From positions 62,001 through 126,000 of the forward strand of contig NZ_JACJQJ010000002.1 in NCBI RefSeq assembly GCF_014696615.1: 64,000 nt of DNA, written 5' to 3'. The notes under the pieces were generated by a model. The model ran no database searches. It was given only the letters and a program-made list of their open reading frames with translations, and was not told the DNA's origin. Shown here piece after piece: positions 53,940 to 63,324 of the stretch. The position numbers were made by a program, and so were the translations under genes. This DNA is from Nostoc linckia FACHB-104. Its GTDB lineage: Bacteria; Cyanobacteriota; Cyanobacteriia; Cyanobacteriales; Nostocaceae. The stretch's first letter is position 1; the number at the start of each line of letters is the position of its first letter.

Positions 53940-56228
53940 TTAGCCTCTTTCCCTACGAGAACCTGTTTCACTCAAACGAGAAGAACTGTACTTTTCCACA
54001 GCTTGTTGTAGTGCAAATCGTTGTGGTTTCATGTAAGGTACGTATGTGCTGTCAGCGTTGGAGGCTCCATTAGCTACCACTCCAATCAAATTTAACTTGC
54101 TTAACATAGCTGTAGCTTGAGCCATTTGGCTGCGAGTTACTCTACCAATACTCGCCAACATCACAACACTACGGCAAGAAGATGCTGTCAACATCGCATC
54201 CACCAAACCTAGAACTGGAGAACCATCTACAAGTACTAAATCATAGTTTTCTTCAAACGTTGCCATCAATTGTGTCATCCGTGGCGAACTCAACAGATTA
54301 GCCGCGTCAGTAGGTATTGGCCCGGCCGTCAAAATATCAATATAGGATGAGCCAGCGTATTGAATACTCATTTGGTTGGGTACAGAGCCTTCACTTGTGA
54401 GGAGAGTGGAAAGTCCCTGATCGTTGGGAAGATTGAGTTGATTGTGTAGACTGGGTTCCCGTAAATTGGCATCAATTAAGAGTACCTTTTTGTGTAACCG
54501 AGCCGCACTCATTGCCAAACCTAATGCCAAAGCGGACTTACCCTCATCGGGTAAAGCCGAGGTAATCATCAAAGATTTCAAATTGGTAACAGTATTGAGC
54601 AGTTCAATATTTTTATAAATTAGGTCTAGTGATTCCCAACTAGGGGGGGATTGTAATACTTGAACTGTCCAAGGTGCAAGCTCTTCTGGTTTACCAAAAG
54701 GCAACTTGATCATTGAGTCTCTTGGTTTAGTAGCCGGTAATTTGGGAGTAATACCCAACAAGGGTAGAGCCGCGTGCTTCTCTAACTCAGCAGTTGTATG
54801 AACAGCATCATCAGAGGCTTCTCGTACAAAGGTAGCAATACCGCCCAACATTAAACCAACTACAGCACCTAACAACAAGTTCTGCTGCAGATTGGGGCCC
54901 ATTAATGTACCCTTTTGGGGTTCTTCAACCACTTCCCAGTTAAATCCGCCTTTAGAAAGTTCCTGACGCAATTGTTGTTCTGCTCTCAACAACTGCTCTA
55001 ACCTTTCACGGCTAAATTGCAGTTGCGGTAATATGCGATTGTAATAAGCCAACAAAGGTGGGAAGCGTTTGAGTTGCAAACGTAGGTCGTTTTCTTTCTG
55101 AGCCAAAGTTTGATCGCGCGCTGCTAAAGAAACAATATTTGTCTGTGTTTCTACTAGCTGACCTGCAAGGGTGAGGTCAATTTCGCCCAGTTGACCTTGT
55201 TCCAGCAGATTTCCTTCATCTGCAACAGTACTAGCAGGGAAGCCACCTAAAGTTCTGCTCACCTCTTGTTGCAATAATTGCTTCTGTCCTTCCAGTTGAG
55301 CTTGCAACTTTTGCACGCTAGGAGTCTCATCTGTGAAGCGTAAGCGTTCTTGTGATAGCGCCAATTCTGTTTTTTGAATTTCGTTGAGCAAACCTTGATA
55401 GCGAGTAGATTGGCTCAAACGAGAAGAAACCAAAGCATTTTGTGGTGAACGATTAAGTTGCGCTTGCAAAGATTGTTGACGCGCCAAAGCTTCTTGATAC
55501 TGAGAACGAGTGGTGCGTCGTTCTTCTTCAAGTTTGTTCAAAGCGTCTTCTAATGCTTTCGCTTGTGTTTCCGGATCGATTAAATTCTGAGTTCTGCGAA
55601 ATCTTTGCAAATTAGTTTCAGAAGCGTTGACTTCATCACTAGCTTTTTTTAACTGTTCTCTAATAACTTGCAGCCCTTTCTGTAAGCGAGAATCTTGCTG
55701 CTGCTTGTTATATTCCACATACACCTGGCGAATCGCGCTGAGAACTTTTTGCGTTTTTTCTGCATCGCGATCGCTATATTCAACCTGGAAAATTTTAGTC
55801 AAGACATTATCTTCTTTGGTCTTAATCTGATTCAAAACCAAGGCAGCCTTAATATCATCAACAGTTAAGTCTGGATAGTCTTGCTGAACTTTATCAACTG
55901 CTTTTTGCAACAGCCCAGAACTCTTCATGATGTTGAGTTGGGTAGCTGTATCTATTTCAATTGTAGGTTCAGTAAATTGATTTTCTGGTGTTGCTGTTCC
56001 TTGTTTAACTTGATAATTGGGTTCTACCAACAACTGCATAGAACTTTTGTAGGTAGGCTTGGTTTTTGTAGTGATAAAACCTGCAAAAGTAACTGAAGTG
56101 AAAAATACAAGGACAAACCAGGGAAATCTGCGTACCATTACGGCCAACATCTGTCCGTAACCCGCTTCATTTTCAGGAGGTGTATTGGGATTGGGATTAA
56201 AACTCGGATTAAGACTAGTTTGAACCAC
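53940..56228 (-). CDS. Wzc-type polysaccharide co-polymerase and BY-kinase
   Basis: A 762-residue protein. The Wzz-like N-terminal region has one membrane helix (about 33-52, FPWFVLVFFTSVTFAGFI), a long coiled coil (about 180-430) and a second membrane helix (about 450-470). The cytoplasmic tyrosine kinase has Walker A (DEGKSALALG), Walker A' (VLLIDANLREP) and Walker B (LVLVDGSPVLG). The tail has Tyr residues (YVPYM, EKYSSS) that could be autophosphorylated. These proteins control chain length and export. The GTG start at 56228 follows AAGGA. It starts 11 nt after the glycosyltransferase gene upstream, so they are co-transcribed. Confidence 0.92.
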   Translation of the reverse strand: MVQTSLNPSFNPNPNTPPENEAGYGQMLAVMVRRFPWFVLVFFTSVTFAGFITTKTKPTYKSSMQLLVEPNYQVKQGTATPENQFTEPTIEIDTATQLNIMKSSGLLQKAVDKVQQDYPDLTVDDIKAALVLNQIKTKEDNVLTKIFQVEYSDRDAEKTQKVLSAIRQVYVEYNKQQQDSRLQKGLQVIREQLKKASDEVNASETNLQRFRRTQNLIDPETQAKALEDALNKLEEERRTTRSQYQEALARQQSLQAQLNRSPQNALVSSRLSQSTRYQGLLNEIQKTELALSQERLRFTDETPSVQKLQAQLEGQKQLLQQEVSRTLGGFPASTVADEGNLLEQGQLGEIDLTLAGQLVETQTNIVSLAARDQTLAQKENDLRLQLKRFPPLLAYYNRILPQLQFSRERLEQLLRAEQQLRQELSKGGFNWEVVEEPQKGTLMGPNLQQNLLLGAVVGLMLGGIATFVREASDDAVHTTAELEKHAALPLLGITPKLPATKPRDSMIKLPFGKPEELAPWTVQVLQSPPSWESLDLIYKNIELLNTVTNLKSLMITSALPDEGKSALALGLAMSAARLHKKVLLIDANLREPSLHNQLNLPNDQGLSTLLTSEGSVPNQMSIQYAGSSYIDILTAGPIPTDAANLLSSPRMTQLMATFEENYDLVLVDGSPVLGLVDAMLTASSCRSVVMLASIGRVTRSQMAQATAMLSKLNLIGVVANGASNADSTYVPYMKPQRFALQQAVEKYSSSRLSETGSRRERG

Positions 56229-56239
56229 TTTTATTATCC

Positions 56240-57349
56240 TTAAGCTAACAAATTACTTGATTGATGCACTCTCCAAGCTTGGTCAATAATTTGTTCGACT
56301 TTACTAAAGAATGCTGTTTCTGAAAAATTTGTCACTGCATGATTCCTAATGTTTTGGTAATCCCAAGTTATTTCGCCAGCTTCTAGTAATGCAGTTTGTA
56401 AAGATTCTGGTGTTTGTCTCTTAAAAAAGACTCCTGTTTTTCTGGGAACTTGAGTATCTAAAACACCACCTGCTCCATAAGCAATAACTGGAGTACCGCT
56501 AGCATTAGCCTCCACTGGAACCAATCCATAATCTTCTAAAGCCGCAACTATCACAGACTTAGCTTTAGAAAATAAGTCTTTACGTTTTGCATCGCTGACG
56601 TGACCTAAGAACTCAATATTATCTAAAGCTTTGGATTTTAACCGCGCTTGTTCTGGCCCATCCCCTGAAATTAATAAACGCCACCCTAGCCAATTAAAAG
56701 CTTCAATTATTATATCTAAACGTTTATAACTGATCATCCTCGCTGATGCCAAATAATAATCTTCTTTGTTCTCGGAGAAAACAAAGTTACTGGTATCAAT
56801 GGGATAATTAATCACAATAGCTTGCTTTTTATAAATATCCTGAATTCGACGAGCAACAATACTGGAATTAGCAATATATAAGTCTGGTTCCTGTGCATAT
56901 TCCAAATCTACCTTTCTCATGACTTGGAATATTTTTTCCAGTAAGGGTGAAAAATAGCGATAATCACCGTATTCCCGTAAATAAGTTTCTGTGTCCCACA
57001 AGAAACGGGTAACATTATGACAAAAACAAATATGTAACGCCTGGGGTTTTTTTCTAACTGCTTTGGCAAAGCTCGTGCTACTACTGATAATTAAGTCGTA
57101 GTCTTGTAAATTTAAAGCGCGAAAAGCAGAAAAATAAAAAGGAGCCATCAAACGAAAATTTTTGACTGCACCCGGAATTTTCTGTAAAAAAGTTGTATTG
57201 ACTACACGCTCACTTAAATCTATGGTTTTTTGATGATTGTAAACAGAGGTGTAAATATCGGCTTCAGGGTAGCGCTTACAAAGCAACTCAAACACGCGCT
57301 CTGCTCCACCGCGCTGGGTTAAGTAATCATGGACTAGAGCAATTTTCAT
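56240..57349 (-). CDS. Family 4 glycosyltransferase
   Basis: A 369-residue GT-B enzyme: KIALVHDYLTQRGGAERVFELL at the N-terminus, CFCHNVTRFLWD, and the donor-domain ALEDYGLVPVEANASGTPVIAYGAGG. This arrangement is common in mannosyl- or rhamnosyl-transferases of exopolysaccharide loci, but the sugar cannot be deduced. ATG 57349. It sits 11 nt before the Wzc-like gene. Confidence 0.9.
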   Translation of the reverse strand: MKIALVHDYLTQRGGAERVFELLCKRYPEADIYTSVYNHQKTIDLSERVVNTTFLQKIPGAVKNFRLMAPFYFSAFRALNLQDYDLIISSSTSFAKAVRKKPQALHICFCHNVTRFLWDTETYLREYGDYRYFSPLLEKIFQVMRKVDLEYAQEPDLYIANSSIVARRIQDIYKKQAIVINYPIDTSNFVFSENKEDYYLASARMISYKRLDIIIEAFNWLGWRLLISGDGPEQARLKSKALDNIEFLGHVSDAKRKDLFSKAKSVIVAALEDYGLVPVEANASGTPVIAYGAGGVLDTQVPRKTGVFFKRQTPESLQTALLEAGEITWDYQNIRNHAVTNFSETAFFSKVEQIIDQAWRVHQSSNLLA

Positions 57350-57412
57350 CAGTTACATCTCCAGTTTCTCTAAGGTTTGCTTGAATACTTCCCAGCAAGT
57401 AATAGTAATTCG

Positions 57413-57539
57413 TATAGCGATCCTATTTCAGTTGTGAAAAATATCGGTTTTGGCTGTTGACGGTTAACTGCTGACTGTCAACAGTTAAAAGTTAACAACC
57501 CTTCAGAGCAGATTTCACAAATCATTTAGGATTGCTATA
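57413..57539. mobile_element. MITE-like element with TATAGCAATCCTA-type ends (copy 2)
   Basis: Ends TATAGCGATCCTA and TAGGATTGCTATA. It shares with 42700-42805 the left part (cctatttcagt.gtgaaaaat.tcggttttggctgttgac) and the right end (aaatcatttaggattgc). It is ~20 bp longer because of an extended gtcaacagttaaaagttaac segment. Confidence 0.7.
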
Positions 57540-57563
57540 GTTCGTAATTCGTAATTAAGAGAA

Positions 57564-57671
57564 TGTTTTAAAAGGATTTGGTGATTTATTGATATGCTGA
57601 TAAATCCACTTTTTTAGGGGCTATTAGCAGTCGAGAAGTGCTTAAATTCACAGCAAACCACTTTTAAAACA
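57564..57671. mobile_element. MITE-like element with TGTTTTAAAAG ends (copy 1)
   Basis: Bounded by TGTTTTAAAAG and CTTTTAAAACA. The right end cacagcaaaccacttttaaaa recurs as cacagccaaccacttttcaaa at 62224-62244. The interiors differ, so these may be related but diverged elements. Confidence 0.5.
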
Positions 57672-57851
57672 ACCTATAATAAGTTTAATTATTTGTAATC
57701 TCAGAAGATGGAGTTGAAATTAAACAGTTTTCCAACAGCGCCTTGTAAATAGGATGCTAAGGACACTAAGGAATAGCAGAAAAAGATGTTGGTATGTAGC
57801 CAGGAATTTAGTAGGGAAAGCTCACAATAAATTCCTGACTACGCACTTAAT

Positions 57852-59165
57852 TTAACCGACAGCAACTAGAGTTTTTTCTGTAGCGAAATAAGCGTTTTGT
57901 TCGGCTCTTAATTTATCGCAAAGTCTACCTGCGGGTAATTCTACATCATCATAAGTGAGCACTTGATCCTTAGGAATATCGCGTTTGAGGCGACATCCTT
58001 CAGCTAATCCCATTGGTAAGAGGTTTTGCTGTTGCGCGATCGCAGAATTTTCGCATTGTCCGTAGGTCATGTAGTAGCCAATACCATCTAAGGTTTCTCC
58101 GGCTTTTAAATCTATTTTGGCGGTGGTGACTACATCTACCACTGGGCCAGCCAAGGGAGCCATCACAGCATCTTGGAAGAGAACCGCACGGGCTACCGAG
58201 AGGGGAACTTCAAAATGGCAGAGGTGGTAAGGAGTATAGAAGCTGTAAAGTGGGCCTTCACCGAGTTTGTACAAGTTGAGATAGTGGCGTTGTTTGGGGT
58301 CGTCGTGGGTTGCAAATACAAATACCCCTGGGCCTGGTTTAGCACCAACAACATAATCAACAATACCGCCCAATTCCTTAAGCTGGTCTACGTCATACAT
58401 ATTGGTCATTTCATCAACATGACCTGTAAAGTCATATCCCAGCATTCCCCGTTTCGCAACCTTCATCCCAGTGGCGTTAGCAACGATCGCTTGCTCAAAG
58501 GAAATTTTTGAACCATCAGCAAAGCTAGTTACCATGTGGGCTTTTTGACCCCAACGCTTAGCGAAGGCTTCTTGAGTGGTGGGATTGCGATAGGGGTCTT
58601 GCAGGCCCTTGATGTTACCGCACAACAGGGGAGTTAAACCAATGCTCTTGACAAAGCGGTAGAGGTTCATTTCTACCCCTGGCTGATCGCCATCGCAAGC
58701 GCTGAGAATCACACCAGCTTTGTCTGCATATACTTTGAGGATAGGGCCAATAGTGCCATCGAGTTCAGCATTCATCATAATCACGTGTTTGTGATGTGCG
58801 ATCGCACTCATGATGATATGTGCGCCAAATTCAACTGCGCCGGTGACTTCAATTAAAGCCTCGATCCCATCAGCACGAGTCAGTAACTCTGCATCCTCTG
58901 TGACTGCATATTTACCCTGAGCGATCGCATCTTCCATATCGGTGATATTTGTCACCACCTGAATATCTTCAATACCTGCTTCTATATAAGCTCGCTTGGC
59001 TGCATCAATTTGGCGGTTGGAGATAGCAACTAACTCCATTCCTGGCACAGAATTAATAATTTGGTTAGCAATCCCTCTACCCATAAAGCCTGCACCAATC
59101 ATGCCCACTTTGATGGGTCTACCTAAAGCTGCGCGGGCTTCTAAAGCGCGGTCTATAATAATCAT
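57852..59165 (-). CDS. NAD(P)-dependent oxidoreductase with SAF domain
   Basis: A 437-residue protein. The N-terminal Rossmann domain (about 17-150) has KVGMIGAGFMGRGIANQI, like homoserine dehydrogenases. The middle has GDQPGVEMNLYRFVKSIGL and the C-terminus is a SAF domain (about 350-420, GLAEGCRLKRDIPKDQVLTYDDVELP). This architecture occurs in enzymes acting on unusual sugars or sugar acids; the substrate is not known. ATG 59165 has AGGA about 10 nt upstream and is preferred to the GTG at 59186. Its place among nucleotide-sugar genes suggests it supplies a modified sugar. Confidence 0.85.
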   Translation of the reverse strand: MIIIDRALEARAALGRPIKVGMIGAGFMGRGIANQIINSVPGMELVAISNRQIDAAKRAYIEAGIEDIQVVTNITDMEDAIAQGKYAVTEDAELLTRADGIEALIEVTGAVEFGAHIIMSAIAHHKHVIMMNAELDGTIGPILKVYADKAGVILSACDGDQPGVEMNLYRFVKSIGLTPLLCGNIKGLQDPYRNPTTQEAFAKRWGQKAHMVTSFADGSKISFEQAIVANATGMKVAKRGMLGYDFTGHVDEMTNMYDVDQLKELGGIVDYVVGAKPGPGVFVFATHDDPKQRHYLNLYKLGEGPLYSFYTPYHLCHFEVPLSVARAVLFQDAVMAPLAGPVVDVVTTAKIDLKAGETLDGIGYYMTYGQCENSAIAQQQNLLPMGLAEGCRLKRDIPKDQVLTYDDVELPAGRLCDKLRAEQNAYFATEKTLVAVG

Positions 59166-59337
59166 TTTTCTAATTCCTACATACACAATAATTGTTAAAA
59201 ATCTCTTCCCCTGTTCCCTAATATCTGCCTTTATCCCCTAGAACAACGCGGCGTAAATAAAGCGACCATTTCAAACAGTCACAAGCCTTGATGTATTAAC
59301 CTTTTGACTTTTGACTTTTGACTTCCGCGCAGCAGTA

Positions 59338-59904
59338 CTAGACTTTAACCTCTATTTCTGCACCACCAACGGGCATCATGCTCAATAAAGGCCAATTTAA
59401 ATCTTTCTCAGAAATTTCTGTGACTTCTAAAGGCCATTCAATATTAAAAAATGGGTCATCATAACGTAAACCACGCTCATAACCTGGTGTGTAAAATTCA
59501 CCAACTTGATAGACCACCTCAGCATCATCTGTCAGCGCTTGATAGCCATGAGCAAACAGTTCTGGTACATATAAAGCACGGTGATTATCTGCAGTCAGTT
59601 CCACACCAATATGAGATAAAAAGGTGGGAGAATCAGGACGCATATCAATAATTACGTCATAGATAGCGCCTTTCGTACAGCGAATTAATTTGGTTTCGGC
59701 TGCTGGCGCTAGTTGATAATGCATCCCGCGCAATGTCCCCTTTTTGTAGTTATAAGACACATTACATTGAGCAACTATAGATTTTAAGCCGTGGGTGACA
59801 AACTCTTGCGCGCAAAAAGAACGAGCGAAGAAACCACGGTGATCTTGCTTTTTTTCTAATTCAACAATAAATGCGTCTTTCAGTGCAGTTTTGATGAAAA
59901 TCAT
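59338..59904 (-). CDS. rfbC: dTDP-4-dehydrorhamnose 3,5-epimerase-like protein
   Basis: A 188-residue cupin of the RmlC family: FIVELEKKQDHRGFFARSF, the catalytic His in GTLRGMHYQ, and LYVPELFAHGYQAL. RmlC epimerises C3 and C5 of 4-keto-6-deoxy sugar nucleotides. No rmlA, rmlB or rmlD lies nearby, so the substrate could be a related CDP- or dTDP-sugar. ATG 59904. It lies 69 nt downstream of the dioxygenase gene. Confidence 0.9.
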   Translation of the reverse strand: MIFIKTALKDAFIVELEKKQDHRGFFARSFCAQEFVTHGLKSIVAQCNVSYNYKKGTLRGMHYQLAPAAETKLIRCTKGAIYDVIIDMRPDSPTFLSHIGVELTADNHRALYVPELFAHGYQALTDDAEVVYQVGEFYTPGYERGLRYDDPFFNIEWPLEVTEISEKDLNWPLLSMMPVGGAEIEVKV

Positions 59905-59973
59905 AATTTACCTCAAAATTAATTTTTATTTAGGAGTAAATAACTAGCTAATTTGTGACAATTAGTTTGTTAC

Positions 59974-60816
59974 TTAAACGGGTTCTGGTGCAGAATTTAA
60001 CTCCATCCTGGGAAATGTATCATCCCAATATTGAGTACATAGTTCTGGTCTTTCGGGGGGATTAGCTGTATAGCAGAAAAACAGTGTTGCGCGTTCTTCT
60101 GTACGTACAGTTCCATGATGTAAAACATTTTTGGTATCAGCAAAAATGACTGTACCTGCTGAACCTGTACAAGATTTCCAAGCTGATTGAGGAATAACTT
60201 TTTTGACAATTTCATTATCAATCCCCATATATCTTGATTGCCAAAGTTTGTAGTAAAGCCAATAATATTGCCACCTCAATAGGGAAGTTAACGAGCGAGG
60301 AATGTATTCAAAAGGCCCAGTTTTTTCTTCAACATCATTTAAATACATAAAGATTTTGATAATCCGGCGGTCTTCTGCATCGCTGTGCCAAAGCAATGTG
60401 CCAAATTGATGTTCACTAGGAAAATCTTTACGTAAATGCACACCATGAAAAGTAATAGGAAGACCAATGTAATGTTCAATGATGTTGAGCAGCCTTTTTT
60501 CTATCGCCCAAGCAGAGATTGCAGGAATATCTGTAACTGTATAAATCTGGGGCCATTTCTCGTCTAGCTCATCGTTATTGGCTTTTTCCATCTGGGATAA
60601 TTGATGATAAGCAGCCTGGAGCAATTTGGAAGTAGAATTGAACCCTAAATTAGCCAGGGTAGTAACATATACTCCATCCTTTTTTAGAGTCTGAAGAATA
60701 GCGCGATCGCCTTCTGCTAATGGCGCTAGATTTTTCCTATGTTTCCATCTAGCTAAGGCACAAGCTAAGTCAGAATACAACGCAGATAATTTGCGTTGAA
60801 TAGTTTGCAACATCAT
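59974..60816 (-). CDS. Phytanoyl-CoA dioxygenase-like Fe(II)/2-oxoglutarate oxygenase
   Basis: A 280-residue protein. The iron-binding motif is visible: His and Asp in LWHSDAEDRRIIKI, the distal His in VLHHGTVRTEERATLFF, and the 2-oxoglutarate-binding Arg a few residues later. PhyH-type oxygenases hydroxylate lipids, sugars or small molecules. Here it sits inside a polysaccharide island, 24 nt after a glycosyltransferase gene. ATG 60816 follows AAAGGA. Confidence 0.82.
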   Translation of the reverse strand: MMLQTIQRKLSALYSDLACALARWKHRKNLAPLAEGDRAILQTLKKDGVYVTTLANLGFNSTSKLLQAAYHQLSQMEKANNDELDEKWPQIYTVTDIPAISAWAIEKRLLNIIEHYIGLPITFHGVHLRKDFPSEHQFGTLLWHSDAEDRRIIKIFMYLNDVEEKTGPFEYIPRSLTSLLRWQYYWLYYKLWQSRYMGIDNEIVKKVIPQSAWKSCTGSAGTVIFADTKNVLHHGTVRTEERATLFFCYTANPPERPELCTQYWDDTFPRMELNSAPEPV

Positions 60817-60840
60817 AAAAATCCTTTTGTTCAGATTAAT

Positions 60841-61857
60841 TCAGAGGTTTAATTCTCTTTTTTTTTGAACTTGTTGAGTACATACCTCTGCTGTTTCTGC
60901 CATACTTGCTTCTTTAATAGCCACCACATCAAACATTGCTAATCCTATCAAGGCTATAAAAGGAACAACTGTTTTCACAGCGGATACAGGCCATCTTCTT
61001 AAAGCGCCGAAAAATACTCTTAAATTCGCTTCCTTACCATTTTGCAAAAGCATTCTTTTGCAAAATTGTTTAGAATATCCGCTCTCTTCTAGCTTCAAAA
61101 TTACTTCAGGTATATGTTTGTATTGCATTAACAGTGCAGACCTTGGCTCTTTCTGCCAATAACTCACACCAACAATACATTCTAAAAAAGTTTCTTTGGT
61201 GACAATCACACTACCATTAGCGGCACAATAACCTGCTAAATATGCTAAACAGATCCAATTACTTGCCGCATTTGGCCAGTTTTGCAGAGCAGTTTTCACT
61301 AAATCAGTGCGATAGATTGTAGCTGTGAGAAAAATTACTGCACCAACACTTTTAGCGAAGCAATGCTCAAATATTTTCTTGCCATCACTACGACCATCTT
61401 CACTATCAGCATCAAACCAACGATTACCAACTATTGTTGGTGGATGAACTGCTTCACCAGTAATTTTATTGCGTCCAGAGAAGTTGAGAAATAATAATGA
61501 TAAATCTTCATGCTGCTTAATTTTGTTGATGACATAAGCAATAGCTCTGTTTTGAATCGGATCGTCATCACCAATTGTCCAAACATATTTAGTTGTAGCA
61601 GTATTTAGGCAATAAAGAATATTTTTCATTACGCCTAAATTTTCAGAATTGCGATTAGAGTTAAAAGTGATATGGCTGAGTGTTGCTTGCCACTTTTTTA
61701 CAACTTCTGGAGTTTTATCTGTAGAACAATTATCAGAAACTAAAATTTCACAATCAGATTCAAAACCTTGAATAGCTTGAGCCAACCAAGCTAACTGTTT
61801 ATCTAATAATTCTGACCGATTATAAGTAGGAATAGCAATTGTTAGTAATTTATTCAT
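60841..61857 (-). CDS. Family 2 glycosyltransferase
   Basis: A 338-residue protein with GT-A domain: LLTIAIPTYNRSELLDKQL, ILVSDNCSTDKTPEVV and the metal-binding TIGDDDPIQNRAI. The C-terminal part has a hydrophobic stretch (VSAVKTVVPFIALIGLAMFDVV) that may anchor it. ATG 61857 (MNKLLTI) is preceded by AAAGAAG; an in-frame TTG at 61893 is less likely. It leads the three-gene run with the dioxygenase and RmlC-like genes. Confidence 0.87.
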   Translation of the reverse strand: MNKLLTIAIPTYNRSELLDKQLAWLAQAIQGFESDCEILVSDNCSTDKTPEVVKKWQATLSHITFNSNRNSENLGVMKNILYCLNTATTKYVWTIGDDDPIQNRAIAYVINKIKQHEDLSLLFLNFSGRNKITGEAVHPPTIVGNRWFDADSEDGRSDGKKIFEHCFAKSVGAVIFLTATIYRTDLVKTALQNWPNAASNWICLAYLAGYCAANGSVIVTKETFLECIVGVSYWQKEPRSALLMQYKHIPEVILKLEESGYSKQFCKRMLLQNGKEANLRVFFGALRRWPVSAVKTVVPFIALIGLAMFDVVAIKEASMAETAEVCTQQVQKKRELNL

Positions 61858-62047
61858 TGGCTTCTTTAAAAGCTCATTAATTAGAAAAATCAATTCCTAT
61901 AAAAGATAATTCTCTATGTAAAGTATATTTCCGGAAAATTTTCCTTTTTTAGCTATAATTTAGCACTCTAAACATTGTGTTATTTCATGCCATGTCACAG
62001 ATAATCAAAAACCTTCACTACTAGTTTTTGATTTTTACTTTTTACTC

Positions 62048-62080
62048 ATATCCCCGACTTATTAAAAAAGTCGGGGATAT
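62048..62080. terminator. Inverted repeat ATATCCCCGACTT, likely terminator
   Basis: ATATCCCCGACTT and AAGTCGGGGATAT form a perfect 13-bp stem with a 7-nt loop (attaaaa). It lies between the epimerase gene and the next island gene. This hairpin type is frequent in cyanobacterial intergenic DNA, so it may be a repeat acting as terminator. Confidence 0.6.
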
Positions 62081-62103
62081 TCTAAATAAGAAGGCTTAGA
62101 AGA

Positions 62104-62246
62104 TGTTTTAAAAGTCCTGTCGTTGGTAGCAAAATATTTTAGATCACCCTAAATTTCCCTTTGCAAGGGCAACTTTGATTGTATTTCCCCTTTTTCAAGG
62201 GTGGATCAATAATTCTCTAAAATCACAGCCAACCACTTTTCAAAAA
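62104..62246. mobile_element. MITE-like element with TGTTTTAAAAG-type ends (copy 2, degenerate)
   Basis: It starts TGTTTTAAAAGT and ends ACTTTTCAAAA. The interior carries the common cyanobacterial sequence gatcaccctaaatttccctttgc. Related ends occur at 57564-57671. Confidence 0.45.
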
Positions 62247-62295
62247 ATCTCTTACGGTCTATATCTGCTGCAATTGTGAATTTCGCAGAGAAATA

Positions 62296-63324
62296 CTAAT
62301 TTTTATGCCAGAAAAAGTCTTTGTCAATTTGCTGTGTGCGAATCAGATATTCTAACTGCTTTAAGCGCGTAAATCCTCTGAACAAGAAAGTATCTTCAGT
62401 CATATCTATTTGACTGAACAACTTAAATAGCTGTTCAGCACCTAATTGAGCATTCCAATCACACTTAAATCCGGGTAGCATGGTGTTGATTTTCTCAAAA
62501 GATACTCGATAGCTGCGGTTATCTGCACCGTTATCTCCAAAAGATAATTGACAGCCTACGAAGACATCTGCAATGATTTCAGCAATTTCTTTAACTCGAT
62601 AGTTGTTTGCAGTATCCCCAACGTTAAAGATTTGTTTGTGTACAATATCACGGGGTGCTTCCAAGGCACAGACAATTGCTTTGCAGATATCTAATGCATG
62701 AACTAATGGCCGCCAAGGTGTACCATCACTGGTCATTTTAATTTCTTTGCTAGTCCATGCCAAGCCAGCTAGGTTGTTTAAAACAATATCAAACCGCATT
62801 CTTGGTGAAGCACCAAAAGCTGTAGCATTCCGCATAAAGGTAGGAGAGAAGTCATCATCAGCTAGTTGCATAACATCTCGTTCTACCAAGGTTTTACATT
62901 CTGCGTAGGCTGTTTGAGGATTCACCGGAGATTCTTCTGTCACATCACCCTCGGTAGCTACACCATAAACACTACAAGAAGACATATATACAAAACGACG
63001 TATACCTGCTTCTTTAGCTAACTTAGCTAGGCGTACTGAACCTTGATGATTGATGTCGTAGGTGATGTTAGGTGATAGTTGTCCAGTGGGATCATTAGAT
63101 AGTTCCGCCATGTGAACAATAGCATCAATACCTTGTAAGTCTTTCAGGCTGATGTTGCGGATATCTTTATTTAAGGTTTTGGCTGTAACGTCAGTACCGT
63201 TGAATAGCCAGCCAGCTTTATAGAAACCTGTATCTACCCCCAGAACTTCGTGTCCTCGTTCAATTAATAAAGGAGGTAATAAAGAACCAAGATAACCTTC
63301 TGTTCCAGTTACTAATATTTTCAT
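62296..63324 (-). CDS. NAD-dependent epimerase/dehydratase
   Basis: A 342-residue extended SDR enzyme: cofactor motif VTGTEGYLGSLLPPLL, then YMSSCSVYG and the catalytic Tyr-x3-Lys in TAYAECKTLVER. Such enzymes convert nucleotide sugars (4-epimerases, 4,6-dehydratases, reductases). The exact reaction is open. It lies downstream of the LhgO-like gene and upstream of the RmlC-like gene. ATG 63324. Confidence 0.88.
   Translation of the reverse strand: MKILVTGTEGYLGSLLPPLLIERGHEVLGVDTGFYKAGWLFNGTDVTAKTLNKDIRNISLKDLQGIDAIVHMAELSNDPTGQLSPNITYDINHQGSVRLAKLAKEAGIRRFVYMSSCSVYGVATEGDVTEESPVNPQTAYAECKTLVERDVMQLADDDFSPTFMRNATAFGASPRMRFDIVLNNLAGLAWTSKEIKMTSDGTPWRPLVHALDICKAIVCALEAPRDIVHKQIFNVGDTANNYRVKEIAEIIADVFVGCQLSFGDNGADNRSYRVSFEKINTMLPGFKCDWNAQLGAEQLFKLFSQIDMTEDTFLFRGFTRLKQLEYLIRTQQIDKDFFWHKN

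Larger units (their letters stand above)
57350..57851. other. Repeat-filled gap between island genes
   Basis: A 502-nt gap with two MITE-like elements in a row (57413-57539 and 57564-57671). The remaining ~180 nt before the SAF-domain gene's stop show no gene. The gap probably separates two transcription units. Confidence 0.6.
61858..62295. other. Gap with terminator-like hairpin and repeat
   Basis: A 438-nt gap. It holds the inverted repeat at 62048-62080 and a degenerate repeat at 62104-62246 with ccctaaatttccctttgcaaggg. The promoter for the next unit (61857 downward) may lie in 61858-62040. Confidence 0.5.

Noticed and set aside
58173-58511. 112-codon plus-strand frame opposite the SAF-domain gene
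   Set aside because: It lies fully inside a well-supported gene on the other strand and encodes nothing recognisable.
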